DNA of 5,715 nucleotides. It comes from Actinomycetes bacterium (GTDB taxonomy: Bacteria; Actinomycetota; Actinomycetes; Mycobacteriales; Micromonosporaceae). The notes beneath the pieces are model-generated. The model worked only from the letters and a program-made list of their open reading frames with translations. It had not been told where the DNA came from and made no database searches. Position numbers and translations under genes: made by a program. The stretch covers positions 1-5,715 of the forward strand of contig JAEZGP010000001.1 of assembly GCA_023437285.1 (NCBI GenBank). The letters are read 5' to 3'. Position 1 is the stretch's first letter. Every line of letters starts with the position of its first letter. This document shows positions 1 through 5,645 of this stretch, piece after piece.

Positions 1-93
1 CTCCTGGGCGGGGGCGGCGGCCTGCGGAGCCGGGGCCGCCTGCGGCGCGGGGGCGGCTTCCTGGGCGGGAGCTGCCTCCTGGGCGGGGGCGGC
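1..93 (-). repeat. Ala-Pro-Gln/Glu hexapeptide repeats in the E2 interdomain linker
   Basis: Residues 90-120 of the E2 protein consist of near-repeats of six residues, AAPAQE then AAPAPQ, with one extra Ala in the last unit. At the DNA level these are 18-base imperfect tandem units. E2 proteins typically have such Ala/Pro-rich swinging-arm linkers between lipoyl domains. The repeat probably continues past the left edge, and copy number may vary between strains. Confidence 0.8.
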
Positions 94-360
94 CTGCTCG
101 GTGGGGGCGGCCGCGTCCTCGCCGTCACCGGCGATGATGGCCAGTTCGCTGCCCACGTCGGCGGTCTCGTCCTCGCCCACCACGATCCGTGTCAGCACCC
201 CGGCGGCCGGCGAGGGAATCTCGGTGTCGACCTTGTCGGTCGACACCTCAAGCAGCGGTTCGTCGACCTCGACGCGGTCGCCCTCCTGCTTGAGCCAGCG
301 GGTAACGGTGCCCTCCGTGACGCTTTCGCCCAACCGGGGCATGGTGACCGATACCGGCAT
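1..360 (-). CDS. sucB: Dihydrolipoamide acyl/succinyltransferase (E2), N-terminal part
   Basis: This is the first 120 codons of the E2 core of a 2-oxoacid dehydrogenase complex; the gene continues past the left edge. E2 carries acyl groups on a lipoyl arm and passes them to CoA in the cytosol. Residues 1-80 form one biotinyl/lipoyl domain, with [11 protein letters not shown] at 7-17 and the lipoylation motif STDKVDTE, whose lipoyl-lysine is K43. The domain closely resembles what I recall of mycobacterial DlaT and streptomycete SucB. From about residue 83 it becomes a flexible Ala/Pro/Gln/Glu linker. A second lipoyl domain, the E1/E3-binding domain and the catalytic domain would lie outside. 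The ATG start is supported by AAGGAGG nine bases upstream. The gene follows lpdA by 69 bases on the same strand, so the two are probably co-transcribed. Whether it serves 2-oxoglutarate, pyruvate or both (as DlaT does) cannot be decided here. Confidence 0.93.
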   Translation of the reverse strand, partial: MPVSVTMPRLGESVTEGTVTRWLKQEGDRVEVDEPLLEVSTDKVDTEIPSPAAGVLTRIVVGEDETADVGSELAIIAGDGEDAAAPTEQAAPAQEAAPAQEAAPAPQAAPAPQAAAPAQE

Positions 361-369
361 GTGAAGTTG

Positions 370-376
370 CCTCCTT
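370..376 (-). promoter_or_regulatory. Strong ribosome binding site of sucB
   Basis: The minus strand reads AAGGAGG here, a near-perfect anti-16S match nine bases before the ATG at 360. It is the best Shine-Dalgarno sequence in the window together with that of the gene at 2063, and it fixes the sucB start. Confidence 0.85.
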
Positions 377-400
377 GGGTGCAAGGTCTATGTAACTCGC

Positions 401-422
401 CGGACCGCCGCGGGGTGGCCCG
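401..422 (-). other. Imperfect stem-loop between lpdA and sucB
   Basis: Bases 401-409 can pair with 414-422 around a four-base loop. On the minus-strand transcript there is one A-C mismatch and one G-U pair. It starts 7 bases after the lpdA stop codon and lacks a U tract. It could be a weak attenuator, an RNA-processing site or a 3'-end stabiliser that sets the lpdA:sucB ratio. In DNA this GC-rich it may also be chance. Confidence 0.35.
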
Positions 423-429
423 ATGTGGC

Positions 430-1809
430 TCAGTGAACGTGTAACGGCTTTCCGGCGAGGGCCAGGTGCGCCTCGCCCATGGCCTCCGTCTGCGTGGGGT
501 GGGCGTGGATCAGCTGGGCGACCTCGGCCGGGAACGCCTCCCAGTTGTAGATCAGCTGCGCCTCGCCGACCAGCTCGCTGACCCGGGCGCCGAGGATGTG
601 CACGCCGACCACGGGACCGTCGGCGGCGCGGACCAGCTTCACAAAGCCCGAGGTCCGGAGGATCGCGCTCTTGCCGTTGCCGGTCAGGTCGTAGGTTACC
701 GTTTCGATCTTGTCACCGTACTTCTCGCGCGCCTTCGCCTCGGTGAGACCCACCGACGCGATCTCGGGCTCGCTGTACGTGACGCGGGGGATGCCCAGCT
801 CGTCGATGACGGGCGGGTTCAGCCCGGCGATCTGCTCGGCCACGAAGATGCCCTGCTGGAAGCCGCGGTGGGCCAGTTGCAGGCCCGGCACGATGTCGCC
901 GACGGCGTACACGTGCGGCACGTTGGTGCGCAGGCGCTCGTCGGTGAGGACGAACCCGCGCTCCATGGCGATGCCCTGCTCCTCGTAGCCGAGGCCGGCG
1001 GTGGTCGGGCCCCGACCGACGGCCACGAGCAGCAGCTCGGCCTCGATCGTGTCGCCGCCCGCGATGGTGACCCGTACGCCACCCTCGGTGTGTTCGACCT
1101 TCTCGAACGGCTTGCCGACCTTGAACGCGATGCCGCGCTTGCGGAACTGGCGTTCCAGGCCCTTGGAGACCGCCTCGTCCTCGGCGGCGACCAGTCGGGG
1201 CAGCGCCTCGACGATGGTCACGTCGGCGCCGAAGGAGCGCCACACTGAGGCGAACTCGACGCCGATCACGCCGCCGCCCAGCACGACGGCGGAGGCGGGC
1301 ACCCGGTCGAGGAACAGCGCCTGGTCGGAGGTGATGACCCGCTCGCCGTCGACCTCCAGGCCGGGCAGGCTGCGCGCGTACGACCCGGTGGCGAGGATGA
1401 CGTCGCGGCCGGTGTACCGGGCGCCGTCCACCTCGACGGTCGTGGGGCCGACAAGCCGACCCGACCCCGTCACCACCGTGATCTTCCGGCTCTTGATGAG
1501 GCCCTGCAGGCCCTTGTACATCTTCGAGATCACGCCGTCCTTGTAGGCGTTGACCCCGGCCATGTCGATGCCCACGAAGTCGGCCTTCACCCCGAACTGG
1601 GCGGCCTCGCGGGCGGAGTCGGCGACCTCAGCCGCGTGCAGCAGCGCCTTCGTGGGGATGCAGCCCCGGTGCAGGCACGTGCCGCCGAGCTTGTCCTTCT
1701 CGATGAGCGCGACGGATCGACCCAGTAGCGCGGCGCGCAGCGCGGCGGCGTAGCCTCCGCTGCCACCACCCAGCACCACAACGTCGAACTCGGCGTCCCG
1801 CTCGCTCAC
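430..1809 (-). CDS. lpdA: Dihydrolipoamide dehydrogenase (E3 / L protein)
   Basis: This FAD flavoenzyme reoxidises dihydrolipoyl groups on E2 proteins and GcvH, reducing NAD+. At 459 residues it has the normal family length and appears complete. The FAD-binding Rossmann motif is GGGSGG at 14-19. The redox-active disulfide is C45/C50 in GGTCLHRGCIPTKALL. The NAD-binding motif GGGVIG is at 178-183 with acidic E201 ending the second strand. The second FAD motif, YAVGD, is at 301-305. The C-terminal dimerisation domain ends with the catalytic pair H437/E442 in HPTQTE. No key residue is missing. The start is GTG, preceded by GGAG five bases upstream; an ATG two bases before it is out of frame and followed at once by TGA. 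It is the first gene of a leftward operon with sucB and diverges from the gene at 2063. The other members of this oxidoreductase family (mercuric, glutathione or mycothione reductase) are unlikely given the HPTQTE ending, the E2 neighbour and the lipoamide-type disulfide motif. Confidence 0.96.
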   Translation of the reverse strand: MSERDAEFDVVVLGGGSGGYAAALRAALLGRSVALIEKDKLGGTCLHRGCIPTKALLHAAEVADSAREAAQFGVKADFVGIDMAGVNAYKDGVISKMYKGLQGLIKSRKITVVTGSGRLVGPTTVEVDGARYTGRDVILATGSYARSLPGLEVDGERVITSDQALFLDRVPASAVVLGGGVIGVEFASVWRSFGADVTIVEALPRLVAAEDEAVSKGLERQFRKRGIAFKVGKPFEKVEHTEGGVRVTIAGGDTIEAELLLVAVGRGPTTAGLGYEEQGIAMERGFVLTDERLRTNVPHVYAVGDIVPGLQLAHRGFQQGIFVAEQIAGLNPPVIDELGIPRVTYSEPEIASVGLTEAKAREKYGDKIETVTYDLTGNGKSAILRTSGFVKLVRAADGPVVGVHILGARVSELVGEAQLIYNWEAFPAEVAQLIHAHPTQTEAMGEAHLALAGKPLHVH

Positions 1810-1814
1810 ATCGT

Positions 1815-1818
1815 CTCC
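1815..1818 (-). promoter_or_regulatory. Ribosome binding site of lpdA
   Basis: GGAG on the minus strand lies five bases before the GTG at 1809 but only three before the out-of-frame ATG at 1811. This favours the GTG start, which is also the only one that gives the enzyme. Confidence 0.65.
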
Positions 1819-2049
1819 AGCTGTGCGTCGATTGCCGCATACCTTGGGTCATCTTGTCACTTGTGGATCCGGTGGGGCGACGAGAGGTGCTCAAAGACAC
1901 GTTCAGGCCCTCCGACCTGCGCACTCGTGCCCTAACGGTGACGTTCGGCGCAGGGGGCACGGGTTGAGTACCCTTGGGCCAGCCCCGAGCCCACCACGTG
2001 AGGGGCCGTACGACCCCGGATGCCATTCAACTGCAAAGGTCACGACCCC

Positions 2050-2055
2050 AGGAGG
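2050..2055 (+). promoter_or_regulatory. Ribosome binding site that sets the start at 2063
   Basis: AGGAGG lies seven bases before the GTG at 2063. No comparable site precedes the earlier in-frame starts, so it settles the choice of the short 106-residue product over a 186-residue one starting at 1823. Confidence 0.85.
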
Positions 2056-2062
2056 TTGCCAG

Positions 2063-2383
2063 GTGGCCTGGTTCCGACGTCGACCGGCGCCCGGGGTGCG
2101 CCACAATAAGGAGGCCGAGAAGGCCGGCTTCGCTCATCTTGAGCATTTTGTCCAGACGAGGCGCGGGGTCGAGGCGTTCCTCGAACCCAAGACCACGGTT
2201 ACGGAGACCACCGTCGTCCTGATCGCCCACGACGGCGAGTGGACCCGTCGCCGGGTCCCCGACCACGGCGCGGCCCGCGCGTTCGGCAATCGCGTGGGCA
2301 TCCCCGTCTACGACGTCGCCCTGGTCGGCTACCCGCAGCGGATGCGCGACTTCAACGAACGCCGCAAGCGCGCTCAGTCCTGA
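2063..2383 (+). CDS. Small conserved-looking protein of unknown function
   Basis: The 106-residue product begins MAWFRRRPAPG. It has a basic N-terminus, a predicted soluble body and a basic C-terminal tail ending RRKRAQS. I see no signal peptide, membrane segment, cysteine or classical enzyme motif. The most distinctive part is the middle: a stretch of alternating Thr/Val rich in beta propensity (TTVTETTVVLIAHDGEWTRR) followed by a region around GIPVYDVALVGYPQRM. This suggests a small alpha/beta fold. I have the impression that similar proteins sit next to lpd or pepA in other actinomycetes, but I cannot name a family and do not assign a function. The GTG start is set by a strong AGGAGG. Its codon use matches its neighbours. 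It is divergent from lpdA and convergent with pepA, so it is probably transcribed alone and ends at the inverted repeat starting at 2388. Confidence 0.85.
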   Translation: MAWFRRRPAPGVRHNKEAEKAGFAHLEHFVQTRRGVEAFLEPKTTVTETTVVLIAHDGEWTRRRVPDHGAARAFGNRVGIPVYDVALVGYPQRMRDFNERRKRAQS

Positions 2384-2387
2384 GGCC

Positions 2388-2422
2388 GCGGCGGGAACGT
2401 CCCCATGGTCGGTTCCCGCCGC
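2388..2422. terminator. Bidirectional hairpin terminator between convergent genes
   Basis: GCGGCGGGAAC (2388-2398) and its exact complement GTTCCCGCCGC (2412-2422) form an 11-bp perfect stem with a 13-base loop containing CCATGG. The stem starts four bases after the stop of the 106-residue gene and ends ten bases before the pepA stop codon, so it can serve both convergent transcripts. It lacks a T tract on either side, as is common for actinobacterial hairpin terminators. Confidence 0.75.
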
Positions 2423-2432
2423 AGCCGGGCGG

Positions 2433-3998
2433 TCAGCCGTTGGTGGCGATGTCGTCCACCAGGTCGAGCAGCAGCCGGACGGGGATGGCCGTGCCGCCCT
2501 TGGTCCAGTAGCCCGTCGCTTCGCCGCTGTGGTACGACGGGCCGGCGATGTCGATGTGCGCCCACGGCAGCCCGTCGGCGATGAACTCGCGCAGGAACAC
2601 GCCGCCCTGCAGCATGTGACCCGCCCGGTCCATGCCCGCGTTGGTCTGCGAGATGTCGGCGACGTCGGAGTCCATGCCCTTGCGTACCTCGTCCGGCAGC
2701 GGCATCGGCCAGGCCGGCTCGCCGACGCGGTCGCCGGCCGCGGCCACCCGCGCGATGAACTCCTCGTCGCCCATCAGGCCGGAGATCTTCTTGCCGAGCG
2801 CGACGACCTGCCCGCCCGTGAGGGTGGACGTCTCCACCAGGTAGTCCGGGTCGTCCTCGGCGGCGCGCACGAGCGCGTCCGCGAGGATCATGCGGCCCTC
2901 CGCGTCGGGGTTGAGGACCTCGACGCGCTTGCCGCCGTACATCGTGACGACGTCGCCGGGCCGGTACGCCGTACCGGAGATCATGTTCTCGGCCATCGGT
3001 AGGTACGCGGTGACCGCGACCTTCGGCTTCAGCGCGGCGATCGCGACCATCGTCGCGGCCACCGCCGCCGCGCCGGCCATGTCGGACTTCATCTCCCACA
3101 TGCCCTGCGCCGGCTTGATGGCGTAACCGCCCGTGTCGAAGGTGATGCCCTTGCCGACCAGGGCGATGTGCTTCTTGGCGCCCTTCGGGGAGTACCGGAC
3201 GATGACCAGCCGCGGCGGGGCCGCCGAGCCCATGCCCACCGCGAGGACGCCACCGAAGCCGCCCTTCTTGAGGGCCTTCTCGTCGAGCACCTCCACGCCG
3301 AGGCCCGCGCTCGTCGCGACGGCCGAGACGGCGGCGGCGAAGTCCGGCGGCCGCAGCTCGTTCGGGGCGGTGTTGACCCAGTCGCGGGTGCGCGCCACGG
3401 CGGCGGCCACGACCGCGGCCCGCTTCAGCTCCGCCTTGGCCTGCTTGTCGGCGGCGTCGGGGACTATCACGGCCACCGACTTCACCGGGTCGCGCCGGCC
3501 GGTCTGCGGCTTGCTCTTGTAGCCGGCGAACCGGTAGCCGCCCAGCAGCGCGCCCTCCGCGACCGCCCGCAGCGGGGCCGGATCGCCGCCGTCGGGCAGC
3601 GGCAGGGCCAGCGCGATCCTGGCGGTGCCGGCGAGGGAACGCACCACGGTGGCGACGGCCCGACGCAGCGTCTCGGCGGGTACGCCCGCGTCGTCGTCCG
3701 GGACCGCGCCGAGGCCCACGGCGGCGATCACGGGAGCGCTGATCGTGCCCAGCGTCGCCAGCTTGGTGACCTCGCAGGGGCCGCCCGAGGCGCCGAGCAG
3801 CGCCAGCGTGGGCCCCAGCTTGCCGTCGAAGGCGGCAGCCACGCTCTCCGCGCCGGGGGCGAGCAGTGGGCCGGACAGGTCGCCCTCGCCGGACGAACTG
3901 TGCAGGCCGACGACGATGGCGTCGACCGCCAGTTCGGCCGGGTCGGTGTCGACCAGGCTCAGCGTGGTGGTTAGGGACGGCGGGCTGGCAGCGGCCAC
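2433..3998 (-). CDS. pepA: Leucyl aminopeptidase, M17 family
   Basis: This cytosolic metallo-exopeptidase of 521 residues removes N-terminal amino acids from peptides, typically as a hexamer with two metal ions per subunit. The variable N-terminal domain spans about 1-180 and the catalytic domain about 190-521. All metal ligands and catalytic residues align with E. coli PepA at a constant offset of 13: K283, D288, D306, D365 and E367 as ligands, K295 and R369 as catalytic residues. The signature reads NPDAEGRM (363-370) instead of the usual NTDAEGRL. The GTG start at 3998 is chosen because GGAG lies seven bases upstream. The open frame runs 96 codons further, back to 4286, but that part is Arg/Pro-rich, lies antisense to gcvT and resembles no PepA. 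The gene diverges from gcvT and converges on the small gene at 2063. Some bacterial PepA proteins also bind DNA, but nothing here tests that. Confidence 0.95.
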   Translation of the reverse strand: MAAASPPSLTTTLSLVDTDPAELAVDAIVVGLHSSSGEGDLSGPLLAPGAESVAAAFDGKLGPTLALLGASGGPCEVTKLATLGTISAPVIAAVGLGAVPDDDAGVPAETLRRAVATVVRSLAGTARIALALPLPDGGDPAPLRAVAEGALLGGYRFAGYKSKPQTGRRDPVKSVAVIVPDAADKQAKAELKRAAVVAAAVARTRDWVNTAPNELRPPDFAAAVSAVATSAGLGVEVLDEKALKKGGFGGVLAVGMGSAAPPRLVIVRYSPKGAKKHIALVGKGITFDTGGYAIKPAQGMWEMKSDMAGAAAVAATMVAIAALKPKVAVTAYLPMAENMISGTAYRPGDVVTMYGGKRVEVLNPDAEGRMILADALVRAAEDDPDYLVETSTLTGGQVVALGKKISGLMGDEEFIARVAAAGDRVGEPAWPMPLPDEVRKGMDSDVADISQTNAGMDRAGHMLQGGVFLREFIADGLPWAHIDIAGPSYHSGEATGYWTKGGTAIPVRLLLDLVDDIATNG

Positions 3999-4005
3999 GT
4001 CGCGG

Positions 4006-4009
4006 CTCC
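4006..4009 (-). promoter_or_regulatory. Ribosome binding site that sets the pepA start
   Basis: GGAG on the minus strand lies seven bases before the GTG at 3998. The spacing and match support this start over the many upstream in-frame alternatives. Confidence 0.65.
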
Positions 4010-4042
4010 GATGTGGTACGTGTGGGCATGCGGTCGCACCAG

Positions 4043-4048
4043 ATGCTA
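4043..4048 (-). promoter_or_regulatory. Possible -10 element of pepA
   Basis: The minus strand reads TAGCAT, fitting the TANNNT pattern of actinobacterial housekeeping -10 boxes, and would give a leader of about 35-40 bases containing the GGAG site. No good -35 hexamer is visible at 16-19 bases, so this is only a candidate. Confidence 0.3.
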
Positions 4049-4085
4049 GCCGCAGTCGTGACCGGGGGTGATCCGCCCGGCAAAA

Positions 4086-4114
4086 CTGGCACCCTCGGTT
4101 CGAGGCGATAGGTT
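4086..4114 (+). promoter_or_regulatory. Candidate gcvT promoter, possibly giving a leaderless mRNA
   Basis: CTGGCA (4086-4091, 4 of 6 matches to TTGACA) and TAGGTT (4109-4114, fits TANNNT) are separated by 17 bases. The -10 ends six bases before the gcvT ATG, so transcription would be expected to start at or very near that ATG. There is no clear Shine-Dalgarno sequence, only an AGG that overlaps the -10. Both points fit leaderless expression, which is common in actinobacteria. The spacer holds a small palindrome, CCTCG-GTT-CGAGG (4093-4105). Confidence 0.5.
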
Positions 4115-4120
4115 GCGAGC

Positions 4121-5242
4121 ATGAGCGAACAACTACGAAGGTCACCGCTGCACGAGCGGCATATCGCCCTGGGAGCGAAGTTCGCGGCCTTCGGTGGTTG
4201 GGAAATGCCCCTGGAGTACGCCGGTGGCGGCGTCCTGCGCGAACACGCCGCCGTCCGGGAGGCGGTGGGGCTGTTCGACGTGTCACACCTGGGCAAGATC
4301 CGGCTCACCGGGCCGGGTGCCGCGGCGTTCGTCAACGCCTGCCTCACCAACGACCTGGACCGCATCGGCGCCGGCCAGGCCCAGTACACGCTGTGCTGCA
4401 CCGAGGACGGCGGCGTGGTGGACGACCTGATCGCCTACCGGTACGCCGACGATCACGTCTTCCTCGTCCCGAACGCCGCCAACACCGCCGAGGTGGCGCG
4501 CCGCCTGGCCGCCGCCGCCCCCGCAGGGGTGACGGTGACCGACGAGCACGAGGCGCACGCCGTGCTGGCCGTGCAGGGGCCCCGCTCGGCCGAGGTGCTG
4601 GCCGGGCTGGGCCTGCCGACCGGGCACGAGTACATGAGCTTCGCGGTGGCCCCGCTCGCCGGCGCGGGGGCGTCCTGCGCCACCGGCGTGGTCTGCCGTA
4701 CGGGCTACACGGGCGAGCACGGCTACGAGCTGGTCGTGCGCGCCGAGGACGCCGGCGCGGTGTGGGACGCCCTGCTCAAGGCCGGCGAGGCGGCCGAGGC
4801 CCGGCCGTGCGGGCTGGCCGCGCGAGACACCCTGCGCACGGAGATGGGCTACCCGCTGCACGGGCAGGACCTCTCGCCGGAGATCACCCCGGTGCAGGCC
4901 CGGTGTGGCTGGGCGGTGGGCTGGTCGAAGCCGCGATTCTGGGGCCGCGAGGCGCTGCTGGCCGAGAAGGCGTCCGGCCCGCGCCGGCAGCTGTGGGGCC
5001 TGCGGTCGACCGACCGGGGCATCCCGCGTCCGCACATGGCCGTGCACCTGCCGGGCGGCGACCGGGCCGGCGAGGTGACCAGCGGCACGTTCTCCCCGAC
5101 GCTGCGCGTGGGCATCGGGCTCGCCCTGCTCGACACGTCCGCCGGCCTGGCGGCGGGCGACCCGGTCGAGGTCGACGTGCGCGGCCGCCGCAGCACCATG
5201 ACCGTGGCGAAGCCGCCGTTCGTCACCTCGTCGGTGCGGTGA
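4121..5242 (+). CDS. gcvT: Aminomethyltransferase, glycine cleavage system T protein
   Basis: This cytosolic enzyme takes the aminomethyl group from lipoylated GcvH, releases ammonia and passes the one-carbon unit to tetrahydrofolate. The 373 residues match the full family length. Seen in order: [20 protein letters not shown] at 8-27, FDVSHLGKI at 52-60 and NDLDRI at 77-82. The acidic pair D101-D102 in [11 protein letters not shown] includes the expected catalytic Asp. [12 protein letters not shown] is at 193-204 and the folate-pocket segment [19 protein letters not shown] at 233-251. The C-terminal barrel domain carries [19 protein letters not shown] at 317-335. Conservation of the catalytic Asp and of RDTLR favours GcvT over the related YgfZ, sarcosine oxidase or dimethylglycine dehydrogenase families. 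gcvP and gcvH are not in the window. The gene diverges from pepA and is followed seven bases later by the YjbR-type gene, probably on the same transcript. The ATG start has no clear ribosome binding site; see the upstream promoter entry. Confidence 0.95.
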   Translation: MSEQLRRSPLHERHIALGAKFAAFGGWEMPLEYAGGGVLREHAAVREAVGLFDVSHLGKIRLTGPGAAAFVNACLTNDLDRIGAGQAQYTLCCTEDGGVVDDLIAYRYADDHVFLVPNAANTAEVARRLAAAAPAGVTVTDEHEAHAVLAVQGPRSAEVLAGLGLPTGHEYMSFAVAPLAGAGASCATGVVCRTGYTGEHGYELVVRAEDAGAVWDALLKAGEAAEARPCGLAARDTLRTEMGYPLHGQDLSPEITPVQARCGWAVGWSKPRFWGREALLAEKASGPRRQLWGLRSTDRGIPRPHMAVHLPGGDRAGEVTSGTFSPTLRVGIGLALLDTSAGLAAGDPVEVDVRGRRSTMTVAKPPFVTSSVR

Positions 5243-5249
5243 GCCGGCG

Positions 5250-5618
5250 ATGGCGGTCACCCTGGCCAAGGTACGCGCGATGTGCCTCGCGTTGCCCGAG
5301 GTCACCGAGGAGCTGACCTGGGAGGTCGAGGCGACCTGGCGGATCGGGGGCAAGATCTTCGTCATGGGCTCCGACGAGTCGCCGAGGATCACCGTGCGGA
5401 CCTCCCGCGAGGAGCAGGCGGAGCTGACCGCCACGGACCCGCAGACGTTCACCTCGGCGCCGTACGTGGGTCGGTTCGGCTGGACGAGCATCCGGCTGGC
5501 CGGCGTGCAGGCCGACGACCTGCGCGAGCTGATCATCGAGGCGTGGCGGCGTACCGCGCCGAAGAAGCTGGTGAAGGCCTACGACGCGGGCGTCCGATCG
5601 CCCGGCGCGCAAGCCTGA
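5250..5618 (+). CDS. MmcQ/YjbR-family protein
   Basis: This 122-residue soluble protein fits the MmcQ/YjbR family (PF04237, formerly DUF419), small proteins with a fold likened to DNA-binding domains; no reaction or target is firmly known. Family-like features are an N-terminal helix with CLALPEVTEEL (12-22), the strand segment TWRIGGKIFVMG (29-40), YVGRFGWTSIRL (72-83) and the C-terminal helix ELIIEAWRRTAPKKLVKAYD (93-112). I see no cysteine motif, membrane segment or signal peptide. The last ten residues are a weakly conserved-looking tail. The gene starts seven bases after the gcvT stop with no good Shine-Dalgarno sequence, so translation is probably coupled to gcvT. The link to glycine metabolism may be positional only. 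Confidence 0.88.
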   Translation: MAVTLAKVRAMCLALPEVTEELTWEVEATWRIGGKIFVMGSDESPRITVRTSREEQAELTATDPQTFTSAPYVGRFGWTSIRLAGVQADDLRELIIEAWRRTAPKKLVKAYDAGVRSPGAQA

Positions 5619-5633
5619 CCGCCGCGCCGGTCA
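5616..5633 (+). terminator. Possible short hairpin at the stop of the YjbR-type gene
   Basis: TGACCG (5616-5621) and CGGTCA (5628-5633) form a six-bp perfect stem with a six-base GC-only loop. The stop codon is inside the left arm. No T tract follows. It is short, so it may be a weak terminator or chance. Confidence 0.35.
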
Positions 5634-5645
5634 CCGCCACCCGGC

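Larger units (their letters stand above)
1810..2062. promoter_or_regulatory. Divergent intergenic region, lpdA / 106-residue protein gene
   Basis: This 253-base stretch must hold the promoters of the leftward lpdA-sucB operon and of the rightward gene at 2063. I see no convincing sigma-70-type -35/-10 pair on either strand. Small elements are present: two CTTGT copies seven bases apart (1853-1864), a GGGT/ACCC inverted repeat (1961-1973), ACGACCCC twice, 32 bases apart (2010-2017 and 2042-2049), and a GGTC-AC-GACC palindrome (2038-2047). None matches an operator I recognise. The open rightward frame upstream of 2063 has no ribosome binding site and no protein-like features, so I treat the region as non-coding. 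Confidence 0.5.

Noticed and set aside
101..364. 87-codon Ser/Thr-rich rightward frame at the left edge
   Set aside because: It is antisense to the sucB lipoyl domain, which is unmistakable on the other strand.
466..1248. 260-codon rightward frame antisense to lpdA
   Set aside because: It is the antisense shadow of a strongly conserved gene, with no ribosome binding site and a low-complexity composition.
1823..2062. 80-codon N-terminal extension of the small gene
   Set aside because: The AGGAGG at 2050-2055 marks GTG 2063 as the start. The extension is low-complexity and covers the divergent promoter region.
3168..3974. 268-codon rightward frame antisense to pepA
   Set aside because: It has the same Arg/Gly/Ala shadow composition, no ribosome binding site and no recognisable motif.
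3999..4286. 96-codon N-terminal extension of PepA
   Set aside because: It is Arg/Pro-rich, has no PepA similarity and overlaps gcvT antisense. GGAG before GTG 3998 gives a normal-length enzyme.
2374..4401. 675-codon leftward open frame across pepA and into gcvT
   Set aside because: Its product is almost only Arg, Gly, Ala and Pro. It lies one frame off pepA, whose own frame carries all M17 catalytic residues. Long spurious frames are expected at this GC content.
4198..5316. 372-codon rightward frame overlapping gcvT
   Set aside because: It is a +2 frame shadow rich in Arg and Gly. The gcvT frame shows the full T-protein motif set.
4283..5536. 417-codon leftward frame antisense to gcvT and the YjbR-type gene
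   Set aside because: It has no ribosome binding site or family motif and crosses two real genes on the other strand.
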